This document shows, one piece after another, positions 1-10,419 of a stretch of 64,000 bases of DNA. This stretch comes from Sepiola atlantica (taxonomy: Eukaryota; Mollusca; Cephalopoda; Sepiida; Sepiolidae). The notes under the pieces are model-generated. The model did no database searches, was not told the DNA's origin, and saw only the letters and a program-made list of their open reading frames with translations. Location of the stretch: NCBI GenBank assembly GCA_963556195.1, contig OY744551.1, positions 11,740,596 to 11,804,595 on the forward strand. The letters run 5' to 3'. The number at the start of each line of letters is the position of its first letter. Position 1 is the stretch's first letter. The position numbers and the translations under genes were made by a program.

Positions 1-165
1 TTATGTTATATGTATGTGATTATACGGAGAGGTAATATGGGACCATCATGATTGATCTGGTAAATTGATTATGTTATATGTATGTGATTATACGGAGAGG
101 TAATATGGGACCATCATGATGGATCTGGTAAATTTATTATGTTATATGTATGTTATATTCGAGAG
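1..165. repeat. 68-bp tandem repeat, about 2.4 copies
   Basis: A 68-bp unit starting TTATGTTATATGTATG occupies 1-68 and 69-136 almost identically, and a third partial copy begins at 137. The short open frame here is only a by-product of the repeat. Confidence 0.85.
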
Positions 166-1019
166 TGGACCAACAAATGACATCGTTTTTTATAACAATT
201 CAGGCAGAAAGTTCATGTCTAAGACTGTAATTATAAATAGGCTATTTGAGGGGATCACAGTTGAACCCGCTACATGTATGTATCGCTCTAGTAAATTCAA
301 AATAACGAATATAAATTAGAAATATTTGATGAGTAACGCTGTTGTTCATTAGGACATTATATACTGATGAGAAATCCGTGGGACATGTATAAACATTGTT
401 AACTGATAAAGAGTATCTCGTAAGGTAAAAACCTATTCCATGCAATTAAGTATTATTTTCCTATATATATAAACATGTTTAAAGGTGTACTATGAGAGAA
501 ACACATCATGTTGTATTGGTATGGTAATACGGGAGATTGATTGAATTATACAGATTTTCTAATATAAACAGCTTTAAATGTTAGATTGGGTGCTAAGAAT
601 TGAATATATATATATATATGGCATTTTGGAGGAGCAGGTTATAGTCGAACCAGCTACATACACCATGCGAGGTGGAAAGCTTATTATGAGTATAGAAAAA
701 ATAGTGTTTTCATCTTTTCCATTTTTAATGGAAAATTAATGTAGTTTAGAGATTTTTCCAACTGAATTACGTCCCTTGGTACTTAATATAATTTTATTTA
801 TTTTTTACTACCTTTTTTCTCAATACTCGTTTATATAAAAAAACATCCTCATAGAAAAAGAAAAAGTTACGAAGTGATTTATCTATGTTCCCTTTCTCGT
901 AGTTCTTTATTCCTCTCTTATAATATAAATCATAAAAAATCCTCACTATAGATAATAATGGTAATACGTCTAACATTATTTGACTTTCTATTAAAACTGT
1001 GTATCTACAAAAATCTATT

Positions 1020-1020
<1 letters not shown>
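166..1020. other. no gene recognised
   Basis: AT-rich single-copy-looking DNA with short TA runs near 463 and 603. No recognisable coding, RNA or mobile-element signature on either strand. Confidence 0.6.
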
Positions 1021-1023
<3 letters not shown>

Positions 1024-1094
<71 letters not shown>

Positions 1095-1110
1095 GAGAGA
1101 GAGAGAGAAG
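1024..1110. repeat. (TA)n followed by (GA)n microsatellite
   Basis: A run of about 34 TA units is followed directly by GA repeats. The tyrosine/isoleucine frame across it is not a gene. Confidence 0.95.
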
Positions 1111-1117
1111 GAGAGAA

Positions 1118-1724
1118 GAAGAAAAAAGAGTGATAAACATGCGACGATTGTCCAAATTTATTTCAAATTTCAATTGTTCAATGCAAGGTGTATTCAGTAA
1201 TAAACTAGTGTTTATTATTCTTTCCTTAAGCCAAGGCTTTTAAAAGATCGAGATCTTATCATCAGAGGAGAAATACAGATAGATAAGTTGGCTTTCGAAA
1301 AAACCAAAGTTCAAATATTTTAAAAATATATGAAAAATATTATTGAAAAATGCAGTGAAAGAAAAGTTCCGTAAAAAAGATATGTGGTTTGTCCGGGTGG
1401 TAATTTTCCGTTGAAAAGATGTCCAATGAATATGAGAATTTGTAGAAAGCGAAAAAGATCTTTTGCGTAGGGGCAGTATGGAGAGAATGGTCAAATATAA
1501 GTAAATCCAAACGCACTTAAAAGAAATTGAAAAGAGAAAAGCTGGCCATTATTGATAACTTCCTGGACCATAGAAAAAGGCAAATGATGATAAGATCTCG
1601 ATCTTTGAAATGCCTTGACTTAAAGAAAGGATAATCAACACTAGTTTATTACTGAATACACCTTGCATTGAACAATTGAAATAAATTTGGACAATCGTCG
1701 CATGTTTATCACTCTTTTTTCTTC
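1118..1724. mobile_element. foldback element with about 145-bp inverted arms
   Basis: Left arm 1118-1264 is the near-exact reverse complement of right arm 1585-1724. For example GAGTGATAAACATGCGACG near 1129 pairs with the stretch at 1696-1714. The roughly 320-bp loop has no convincing coding frame. This is consistent with a foldback or MITE-like element, but terminal motifs that would give its superfamily are not evident. Confidence 0.75.
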
Positions 1725-1796
1725 TATATTTACAATTGCTAAACCTCTTCACTATAGGTTCCATCTACTAAAAGTTTTACGTTTGGTTTATATTTG

Positions 1797-1799
<3 letters not shown>

Positions 1800-1849
<50 letters not shown>
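1800..1849. repeat. (TA)n microsatellite
   Basis: About 25 uninterrupted TA units. Confidence 0.95.
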
Positions 1850-1852
<3 letters not shown>

Positions 1853-1907
1853 TTAATAAATTTATACAGTTCAGGTTGATTCAGATAGGAATCAATTTAG
1901 AATAAAG

Positions 1908-1910
<3 letters not shown>

Positions 1911-1966
<56 letters not shown>
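1911..1966. repeat. (CT)n(AT)n microsatellite
   Basis: CT repeats pass into AT repeats immediately before dispersed repeat A. Confidence 0.9.
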
Positions 1967-2214
1967 TTACAATGACATTGTCGGTTTTTCCCTATCCTCT
2001 ATTGAAAGGAGTTTATCTTTGAAAATCCATGGATTAAGGATATGAGGCTCCTTACTCTGAACTTTTTATGTTCTAATAAATATTGTATCTTTACAATTTT
2101 TATTCTCATCTTTCATCTATAGAATTGATTGCTCTATTCAATATATTGAGCTTTATATTATCACTAATGTTATTATTAAACGATAATTCAATCATCTTTA
2201 ATTTAATTAAACAT

Positions 2215-2240
<26 letters not shown>
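1967..2240 (+). repeat. dispersed repeat A, copy 1
   Basis: About 250 bp matching 42987-43262 (intron 4 of S-crystallin gene 1) in the same orientation. Shared blocks include AAAATCCATGGATTAAG and TTCAATATATTGAGCTTTAT. Both copies end in a (TA)n run, which suggests a retroposon with a TA-rich 3' end. The family is not recognised. Confidence 0.75.
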
Positions 2241-2246
<6 letters not shown>

Positions 2247-2805
2247 TGTCTATATTTAGGCAGAATTCATTCATTTAAGCAAACATTGTTAAAAATAACA
2301 CAATTCTACCTTTTTTATTTAAACATTTTTTCTAATGATCATTTTTGTGTTAAAAGCATAAAAAAGTAATGTATTTTCCATATATATAACGAACGTTTTC
2401 GATTCTTCGTCGAATCATTTAGATATCAAAAGAACAGACTCGCTATTCCAAATAAAAACGTTAGCAATTTAAATCTGAGACGCCAAAATTCGCGTCACAG
2501 GATTAAATTGCATTACGTTAAGCGTTTTAACACGTTATTGGTTTCATACGTAATGCTATTAATTGTGTGGTTCTTGGTTGATTAATTCGAGATTTTTATA
2601 TTAAAAAAAATGTTTTGGAATGTATTTTTTTTCGTGTTACTGACTAAAATATGTCATAAATAAGAGGGGCGGTTATGTTTTTATAGATGTGGGAACATTG
2701 AGGTAGAGTTTAATCTATCTATTATACTACTAAAGACAAGTTTACTAAACCCGATTTATTGCAGCTATCTATAAGTGACTTATATTTGGTATTTATTTCT
2801 TACAA
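2241..2805. other. no gene recognised
   Basis: AT-rich intergenic DNA without a recognisable feature. Confidence 0.55.
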
Positions 2806-2807
2806 TA

Positions 2808-2954
<147 letters not shown>

Positions 2955-3059
2955 TGGCGTCGCTAGCTACAAATGCATCATTCCTTTCATTAAGTAGAAC
3001 GCTCTTATGACGTCAAGCCGCCACATAAAGTGTTAAAATTATCACCGTTTATTCGCTGT

Positions 3060-3145
3060 TCAACTTGGGCTGAGTGGTTCAGGCATCGGGATTTGAGTTG
3101 CAAAATACTCGTAATCCGGGGTATCAAATCGCATGACCGGTAGTG
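3060..3145 (+). mobile_element. tRNA-like SINE head
   Basis: TGGGCTGAGTGGTTCAGGCA (from 3066) resembles an RNA polymerase III A box. GGTATCAAATC (3119-3130) resembles a degenerate B box. The spacing of about 50 nt is tRNA-like. The block sits directly upstream of a hammerhead core, an arrangement reminiscent of the Sm-alpha family of schistosomes, which combines a pol III promoter with a hammerhead. The comparison is from memory. Confidence 0.5.
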
Positions 3146-3163
3146 AATAGTCATATCTCTACG

Positions 3164-3193
3164 CTGATGAGTCCCGATTATAAAGGACGAAAC
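3164..3193 (+). ncRNA. hammerhead ribozyme core
   Basis: CTGATGA (3164-3170), stem II GTCC/GGAC (3171-3174 with 3185-3188) and GAAAC (3189-3193) form a canonical hammerhead core with a G10.1-C11.1 pair. I found no convincing stem I or stem III partner or cleavage triplet, so activity is uncertain. It follows a tRNA-like SINE head. Confidence 0.6.
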
Positions 3194-3314
3194 GTATACA
3201 TACATGGATAATAAACAATGACAAATATGATATATATATATATATATTATAGATAATTGGTGGTATATGAAGCATTAAAAACGATGTTGTGGTTTTTTTA
3301 ATTGTTTTTATTTT

Positions 3315-3350
3315 GATATTTCGACCAGTCCTCTGGTCTTTGCCAAAAAA
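3315..3350 (-). ncRNA. degenerate hammerhead-like motif, left arm
   Basis: On the - strand a perfect 6-bp stem II (GACCAG/CTGGTC) is followed by GAAATATC, and stem I could form from flanking T and A runs. The CUGANGA box has decayed to TTGGCAAA, so an active ribozyme is unlikely. Confidence 0.4.
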
Positions 3351-3954
3351 TGATCTGAAATGAAGAAAACTGTAATTTTGAACTGTGCGGCGTTCATTTT
3401 TTGTCATGACGCGTGAAATGGTCCACGCATAACGTTTCTTCGGGTTAGCAAAGAGAACCATTGGTTTTTTGGAGAAAAAAAAACGAACTTATACGCGTCC
3501 GTTGTCTTTTTGAAAAAAAAACGAACTATTACGCGTCTGTTGTCTTTTTGAAAAAAAAACGAACTTATACGCGTTTATGATTTGATCAATGCAATAAATG
3601 GAATTTGAATGGCACTAAATTTGTGGAGGGGGGGGTGTGATATGATAGGAAACGAAATAATTGAATTAAACGTGAGTTAATATATAGTATAGTAATTAAG
3701 GTAATGCTAATGAATAAACAAATACTAACAAGACATAAATAATGAAATTGATAAGAATAAAATAAATAAAATATTGCCGGAAAAGAATGAATAAATAAAT
3801 AAATAGAAATAGAATAGGGAACTGACAATAATGCGGTATAGAGTAAAGTATTAAAAATAAAAATAATGTATTAAAACCTAAATCGATAGAAGGTAAAAGT
3901 AAGTAAAGGGTGTAATATGAATAACACATTAAAAAGATGTAATACATATGAGTG

Positions 3955-3955
<1 letters not shown>

Positions 3956-4014
<59 letters not shown>
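3956..4014. repeat. (AAT)n microsatellite
   Basis: About 19 uninterrupted ATA/AAT units in the loop of the inverted element. Confidence 0.95.
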
Positions 4015-4016
<2 letters not shown>

Positions 4017-4429
4017 GATAGCACTAAAAAGTTATATAAGATGAAATCATATAATAAGAATAATAATGATAGATAGGTAAATGTATGAATAAATAAGTAA
4101 ATAGATAAATACCTGAGGTACCATAAAATGAATATACGATGTAAGTAAAATATATAGCAATGTTATAGGTGAGTGTGATGTTATATTAAATAATTGTAGG
4201 TATGTATAGATGTTAGTAAATTGTGGGGGGGATCATGTAATCTTATTTATTATAAATTATTGGTGTGCGTGGAAGTATTTATATCGGTTCAAGAGACCAA
4301 GGTCAGTATTGAGTCGTGTATTGTGCGAGCCAAATCGAAGAATCCCCTCAACAAAAATTCACCAACTCCTATTTATCTACGTCCCACAAAGTAGAATGTG
4401 ACACAAGGTCGGAAGGTGGGAATTTGCAC

Positions 4430-4690
4430 TCTAGAGGAAGAGTGCGGAGTTTCTTAAAAAATTGCCTGGGCAGGGCGCCTCAGACAGTAAGCAATAAACT
4501 TACTCCTCCCCAAAGAGGGGAGGCAAAGCCTGGGAGGAGGTTAACCTCCCAGAACTGCACAGGACAGACCTATTGACCGGCATAAATCAAGACCAGAAGG
4601 CCAAGACAATACCAGTATGGGGGAATCGGAACAGATACTACACTTTGATCTTAGCCAAAAGACCAAGTAAAGTATCCGAAAAATTCGCCA
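4430..4690 (-). mobile_element. U2 snRNA-derived repeat in the loop
   Basis: Read on the - strand, about 45 nt (4676-4629) align with the 5' end of U2 snRNA, including TTTTGGCTAAGATCA and the branch-point-recognition region GTGTAGTATCTGTTC. Downstream the similarity to U2 stops. It continues as a GC-richer segment with a hairpin (CCTCCCC.../GGGGAGG near 4506-4540). This fits a U2-headed SINE or a chimeric retrosequence rather than a working snRNA, because the stem-loops and Sm region of U2 are absent. Confidence 0.55.
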
Positions 4691-4989
4691 ACTAAAAGAG
4701 ATTCAATGGATTTCATTATTTATATCTTATTAGTATTTGTTAATTTATTAGCATTACCTTACTTACTATACTATATATTAACTCACGTTCAATTCAATTA
4801 TTTCGTTTTCAATCACCCCCCCCATCCACAAATTTAGTGCCATTCAAATTCCATTTATTGTATTGATCAAATCAGGAACGCGTAATAGTCCGTTTTTTTT
4901 TTCAAAAAGACAACGGACGCGTATAAGTTCGTTTTTTCCCCATAAAAACAACGGTTTTCTTTGCTAACAGTTTTCTTCATTTCAGATCA

Positions 4990-5031
4990 TTTTTTGACAA
5001 AGACCAGAGGACTGGTCGAAACATAAAAATA
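4990..5031 (+). ncRNA. degenerate hammerhead-like motif, right arm
   Basis: Mirror copy of the left-arm motif: stem II GACCAG-AGGA-CTGGTC then GAAAC. The first core box has decayed. Confidence 0.4.
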
Positions 5032-5129
5032 AAAACAATTAAAAAAAAACAACATCGTTTTTAATGCTTCATATACCACCAATCATCTATAAAATACTTC
5101 TCTAGAAGCATACGTGGAATAACAATCAT

Positions 5130-5131
<2 letters not shown>

Positions 5132-5190
<59 letters not shown>
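5132..5190. repeat. (TA)n microsatellite
   Basis: Uninterrupted TA run just outside the right arm of the inverted element. Confidence 0.95.
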
Positions 5191-5192
<2 letters not shown>

Positions 5193-5573
5193 CTATAAAT
5201 ATTCCGGATTCGTTTTAAAAAACATTTTTACTCCAACAATTGTTTCTTCCCATTTTCTAAAACGCACATCGATTGTTTTCCTTTCAAATTACGCCCCCCC
5301 CCCAACAAAAGACAGAACATTCAATATCAAAATTGTTCGCTTTATTTTACATGTTAAAAGTTTCTACTAAAGTTGACCGATGTAAACTTCTAGTTACATC
5401 CTTATTTTTTTTCCACAAAATCATGCATTATGAGATTGCACGAAAAGGAATAAATGACAAAAGTTTCTTAACCCATGTCTTTCTCTATTTTCCATTACTC
5501 CTTGCTCTTCGATTTTCGTTTTTATTCAGTTTTTAATGTCATCAAATCATTCCAAAGTCTTGTTTACGTCATT

Positions 5574-5577
<4 letters not shown>
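5191..5577. other. no gene recognised
   Basis: AT-rich DNA. A short open frame shows no known family and lies in homopolymer-rich sequence. Confidence 0.5.

Positions 5578-5637
<60 letters not shown>
5578..5637. repeat. (TA)n microsatellite
   Basis: About 29 TA units, directly followed by dispersed repeat C. Confidence 0.95.
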
Positions 5638-5638
<1 letters not shown>

Positions 5639-5640
5639 TG

Positions 5641-5720
5641 GCTCTGCCTGATCAGATCTCAGTTTATAGTAACTGTTGATCGATAACATCGACATGCCAG
5701 TGTCGCAGATTTTGTACATG

Positions 5721-5727
<7 letters not shown>
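5641..5727 (+). repeat. dispersed repeat C, copy 1
   Basis: Contains TTGATCGATAACATCGACAT. The same block recurs on the - strand near 26245-26325, 31418-31505 and 56278-56361, and on the + strand at 56366-56447. It is bounded by TA tracts on both sides here. Confidence 0.8.
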
Positions 5728-5769
<42 letters not shown>

Positions 5770-5784
5770 ATCCACATACAGACT

Positions 5785-5809
5785 GTTTCGCTGTATCACA
5801 GCTCTTCAG
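5785..5809 (-). ncRNA. hammerhead-like ribozyme core
   Basis: On the - strand: CTGAAGA, stem II GCTGT/ACAGC with a 3-nt loop, then GAAAC. The CUGANGA and GAAA boxes are intact with a G10.1-C11.1 pair. AGTC follows GAAAC and could form a very short stem III with a GUC cleavage site. Flanking GCA and TGT could start stem I. Confidence 0.5.
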
Positions 5810-6056
5810 TGCGGCTAGACCAGTTAGTGGGATTGAAACTCAACCGTCGAGCTGACAGTCGCCGCTCCTACCCCCACGCTATCATATGGCACTGACTGAC
5901 TGTAAGTAATATCTCAATGTAAACATCGCAAGTGGCGGTAGCTAGAATTAGTTTTACCTATTGAGCTATGCCTTAAAGCTAATGGCAGTTGGCGATATCA
6001 TTACAAATAAGTTTTACCCAGGGAAGGAGCTCCATATAGTCATCCACATACAGACT

Positions 6057-6081
6057 GTTTCGCTGTACGACAGCTGTTCAG
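6057..6081 (-). ncRNA. hammerhead-like motif, second copy (mutated)
   Basis: Repeats the 5785 motif and its flank ATCCACATACAGACTGTTTC, but the core reads CTGAACA. The essential G8 is therefore lost and it should be inactive. The two copies lie 272 bp apart in the same orientation. Confidence 0.45.
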
Positions 6082-6107
6082 TGCGGCTAGATCTTTTCTT
6101 AATGTGA

Positions 6108-6270
6108 GATGATATATAATTATTTCTACAATCAGACAAGCCGTAGCCCGCACACACAATGAAAGCCACAGACCGAAAGTTCAAGATTCAAGTCTAGGAC
6201 GTCCGGTCGGTGGCTTTCATAGATTGTGTGGGCTGCGGCGTTGTCCGATTGTGGAAATAATTATATATAT
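6108..6270. mobile_element. palindromic MITE-like hairpin
   Basis: Two arms of about 55 bp, AATTATTTCTACAATC... and ...GATTGTGGAAATAATTA, pair almost throughout, with a short loop near 6178-6208. Both ends are TATA-rich. No coding sequence. Confidence 0.65.
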
Positions 6271-6462
6271 ATATATATATTCCCGAAGCAGTTTTTCATA
6301 GTAAACAACTGATGATCTCTTAAAATAGTGTTCGAAACAAGCTAATATAATAACTAAAAAATAAATTGACTTACATGAGTGATTTTCAACTGAAAGACTT
6401 GGGACTATAAGTTTTGTTGTTGTTGTTTTTTAATATAGTTTTAATGGTTGAGAAACTTCCGA

Positions 6463-6464
<2 letters not shown>

Positions 6465-6532
<68 letters not shown>
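6465..6532. repeat. (TA)n microsatellite
   Basis: Uninterrupted TA run. Confidence 0.95.
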
Positions 6533-6534
<2 letters not shown>

Positions 6535-6789
6535 AGTTAGAAAGAAATAACTCAAACCAACAATCCAGTCATTTCACGTGATAATATATTTCTCCTCACC
6601 CTGATTGTACGGACATACAGAAATTTAAATGTAATGTAAACAAACACCTTGCTGCACAACTCCCCACTTAAGATGCCTCTATAAATATCACTCCAAATTT
6701 ACAGTAACCTCATACGCATCAGTGTCAATGTTTGAGATGAATTAGAGTGAAAAAATAGACTTTTACTAACAATTTTCGAGCAAGTACGA

Positions 6790-7100
6790 TATTATGTCCT
6801 TAAAAAACGAAAAATATATTAAAAAATAAAAAAATAGGAATAAAATTTTAAAAATATAAAGAAAATATATTTAAAAAAAAAATATAAAGAAAATTTAAAA
6901 GATATAAATAAAATTAAAAAATATAAATAAAATTTAAATAATATAAATAAAATTAATGAAATATAAATAGAATTTAAAAAAAAAAAATAAAATTTTAATA
7001 ATATAAATAAAATTTTAAAAATGAAATTAAAAAAATATAAATAAATTTAAAATTTAAATAAAACTTTAAAAAATATAAATAAAATTTAAAAAATATACTT
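6790..7100. repeat. A/T-rich degenerate tandem repeat
   Basis: Irregular repeats of AAATATAAATAAAATTT of about 20-25 bp. Low complexity with no gene. Confidence 0.7.
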
Positions 7101-7624
7101 ACTTTTTCGTTTTGTCCGCTTACGACACAGAAAAGTGTCCCGAGAATTAAAAATAATTTCATTTTCAATTCCTTTTTTTATGTTTTTGGTTGTTGGGAGG
7201 CTGTCTTCGTCCCAACTTTTTCTTGTTTAATGTTTGCGAAATAAATATGTGAACTTTGGATTCCGTTAGTTGACGACTGTGCTTTTCAACAGTCATGCCC
7301 TGTTGATCTAAGAGTGCTTTATATATTGCTTCAAAAGAACAGAAGGATGGGGAGATTAAGTAGCGCAGTGATGAAAAGAGAGAGAGAGAGAGAGAGAGAG
7401 GCACAGAGAGGGAGATAGAGAGGGAGAGAGAACGTTTCGGTAATACGATTCTCTCTCTCTCTCTTTTCTTAGAAACACTTGCTTCACTTCTAAACAATAA
7501 ATTAAGTTGAAAAAAAAATTAAGCCATGTCTTAAAAACAGGATACGCATTTCATTCGTTTTTTTCTCAGTGATTTCATCCAATGGATGGAAAGACAAATT
7601 TAGAGTATGAAAAATGTCACGGTT
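7101..7624. other. no gene recognised; GA/CT tracts
   Basis: Contains a GA tract at about 7377-7400 and a CT tract at 7451-7465. The long - strand frame here is the translation of those tracts. Confidence 0.5.
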
Positions 7625-8441
7625 ACCAAGAGAAAGAGAGAGAGAGAGAAAAGAGGGAAAGAAAGAGAGAGAGAGAAAAGAGGGAAAGAAAGAGAGAGAA
7701 TGAGAGAAAGAGAGAGAGGGGGAGAGAAAAGAGGGAAAGATAGAGAGACAGAGAGAAAATAGGGAAAGAAAGAGAGAGAAGGAGAGAAAGAGAGAGAGAG
7801 GGAGAGAAAAGAGGGAAAGAAAGAGAGAGAGAGAGAGAAAAGAGGGAAAGAAAGAGAGAGAGAAAAGAGGGAAAGAAAGAGAGAGAAGGAGAGAAAGAGA
7901 GAGAGAGAGAGAGAGAAAAGAGGGAAAGAAAGAGAGATAAGGAGAGAAAGAGAGAGAGGGAGAGAAAAGAGGGAAAGAAAGAGAGACAGAGAGAAAAGAG
8001 GGAAAGAAAGAGAGAGAAGGAGAGAAAGAGAGAGAGGGGGAGAGAAAAGAGGGAAAGAAAGAGAGAGAGAGAAAAGAGGGAAAGAAAGAGAGAGGGAGAG
8101 AAAAGAGGGAAAGAAAGAAAGAGAGAAAAAAGAGAAAGAAAGAAAGAGAAGGAGAGAGAGAGAGAAAAGAGGGAAAGAAAGAGAGAGAAGGAGAGAAAGA
8201 GAGAGAGAGAGGGAGAGAAAAGAGGGAAAGAAAGAGAGAGAGAAAAGAGGGAAAGAAAGAGAGATAAGGAGAGAAAGAGAGAGAGAGGGAAATAAAGAGA
8301 GAGAGAGAGAAAAGAGGGAAAGAAAGAGAGAGAGAGAAAAGAGGGGAAGAAAAAGAGAGAGAGAGAGAGAAAAGAGGGAAAGAAAGAGAGAGGGAGAGAA
8401 AAGAGGGAAAGAAAGAGAGAGAGAAGGAGAGAAAGAGAGGT
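7625..8441. repeat. polypurine (GA-rich) satellite
   Basis: About 0.8 kb of irregular repeats built on AGAGGGAAAGAAAGAGAGAG. One strand is purine-only almost throughout, so triplex or H-DNA formation is conceivable. Confidence 0.9.
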
Positions 8442-8654
8442 TAGTAGAATCTTGTTACCAAAATTCTGTAGAAAATGAAATTAAAACCATTTCCTCTAAA
8501 CAGGATACACATTCCTTCAGAGGTTTTCACAGTCAACTGCTTTTTAGCGATGACATGTGACTTATTTATCTGTTAACGAGTCTGCTATTTGAACACAGAT
8601 TTTTAAATAATGAATATTTCAGTTGTAAGTATTTTGTAAATACGAGACTAAATC

Positions 8655-9290
8655 TTTCACATTTATTCATATAAATAAATATTCACATTTATTCATATAT
8701 AGAGATAAATATTCACATTTATTCACATAAATAAATATTCATATTTATTCATATAAAGAGATAAATATTCACATTTATTCATATAAATAATTAAATATTC
8801 ACATTTATTCATATAAATAAACCAACATTCACATTTATTAATATAAATAAATAAATATTCACATTTATTCAAATAAATAATTAAACATTAACATTTATTC
8901 ATATAAATGAATAAATATTCACATTTATTCATATAAATAGATAAATATTCACATTTAATCATATAAACGGATAAACATTCACATTTCTTCATATAAATAG
9001 ATAAACATTAAAATGTATTCATATAAACAGATAAACATTCACATTTATTCATATAAATGAATAAATATTCACATTTATTCATATAAATAAATAAACATTC
9101 ACATTTATTCATATAAACAGATAAACATTCACATTTCTTCATATAAACAGATACACATTCACATTTCTTCATATAAACAGATACACATTCACATTTATTC
9201 ATATAAATTGATAAACATTAAAATTTACTCGTATAAGCAGATAAACATTCACATTTATTTATATAAACAGATAAATATAAACCCTTAAAT
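8655..9290. repeat. 30-bp minisatellite
   Basis: About 20 copies of ATTCACATTTATTCATATAA plus a variable AAT-rich tail. Because the period is divisible by three, the - strand stays open and spells a ten-residue repeat (MNKCEC..). It lacks any gene context. Confidence 0.9.
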
Positions 9291-10154
9291 GCTTTTTGTT
9301 TCAAATACGACAAATATGCCTATTTAATATAATATTCAATGAAAATGTGTCAAACTGCAACTTGTTCCACATTTGCAACGAGCCTGTTGGCAAGTTTGAG
9401 TAGGTATTAGTATGATGTTGCATGAGCACACTCGCTAAATAGGTAATCAGTGTATTCAATTTCACGGGCGAGTGTCATCGGTGTGTCATCTGACTAATTC
9501 AAGAGCCTAAACTTAAAAAGATGGTCATTATAATGGTAAGTAACAAATATGTTATGCTTTTGTAGTGTATCATGATTATTTAGATGCATATATTATAGTG
9601 TTTTGTTATACATGTAACATTTTATGGCATTTGTTGCACATTTGAAACATCATTTATTTTTGTTAAGCAAATATATATTTTGTTCCAAAAATGTCAATAC
9701 AAATTTATTTGTCTTTTGAATAAGACCGTAAAGAAATGAAGAGACAAAAAAAGTCAATACGATTAAGAAATGGTGCGTGTTGAGGCAGGCTCTTTTCAAA
9801 ATAATACAAAAAGAAAATTGGGCGTCGCTAGAGAGAGAGAAAGAGAGGAAGAGAGAGAGAGAGAGACGGAGAGAGCAGGGAGAGAGGGAGTGAGAGAAAG
9901 AAGTAAAGAGAGGGAGTCAGAGAGAGAGAGAGAAAATAGGAAGAGCAGAAACCTCTCCTTCCTCTATGAACTTTTATACATTTTTCATACGAATTTATTT
10001 ATCTAATTAATAAGACCGTAGAAAATTTCTTGCAATCAATCATTATTTTAATTAAATCATTTCAATTAATTACTGTTAATATCAAAAAAGGTATTGCATG
10101 TATATAAAAAAATAGGACAATAAAATAACAAATATATGTTTATTACTAATGAAT
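9291..10154. other. no gene recognised; GA tract at about 9827-9945
   Basis: Otherwise unremarkable AT-rich DNA upstream of the LTR element. Confidence 0.5.
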
Positions 10155-10159
10155 ATTAG

Positions 10160-10376
10160 TGATGTGGCCCTTTTTAAAGGGACCGAAATGAAGACAGGAA
10201 CACGGTATAAAGTAGAAACAAGTGTATTAAGAAAATAGAGTACAGAGGGAAGAAATATGCGCCTAGTAAGTAGAGTTCGAACTATTACTGGATACTCCAA
10301 CGGGAGTTAATTGCCGTTGGTATTTATTGAGCAAAGAGGAAGAGTCCATGTTGCACATAGGTAAGTCACCATAACA
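10160..10376 (-). repeat. 3' LTR of the gypsy element
   Basis: About 217 bp. In the element's sense it begins TGTTATGG and ends in CA. It is similar throughout to the other LTR; differences include the inner AAATAGAG versus AAAGAGAG. Confidence 0.92.
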
Positions 10377-10390
10377 CTTCCCTCCCAAGT
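10377..10390 (-). promoter_or_regulatory. polypurine tract
   Basis: On the - strand CTTGGGAGGGAAG directly abuts the TGTTATGG start of the 3' LTR. This is the expected plus-strand primer site. Confidence 0.8.
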
Positions 10391-10419
10391 ATTATCTCCG
10401 CAGGAGAATTAATAGCGTT

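Larger units (their letters stand above)
3247..5094. mobile_element. large inverted-repeat element
   Basis: Left arm about 3247-3754 and right arm about 4707-5094 are reverse complements, for example ATGAAGCATTAAAAACGAT at 3267 against the right arm near 5057. The left arm holds an extra copy of a roughly 50-bp block ending in a homopolymer A run (near 3475-3560). The loop holds an (AAT)n run and a U2-like segment. No transposase is visible. Each arm carries one degenerate hammerhead motif. Confidence 0.75.

Noticed and set aside
9008..9202. Ten-residue repeat protein (MNKCEC..) on the - strand
   Set aside because: 30-bp minisatellite whose period is a multiple of three; no promoter or homologue.
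9770..10006. 78-codon Arg/Glu-rich frame
   Set aside because: Translation of a GA microsatellite.
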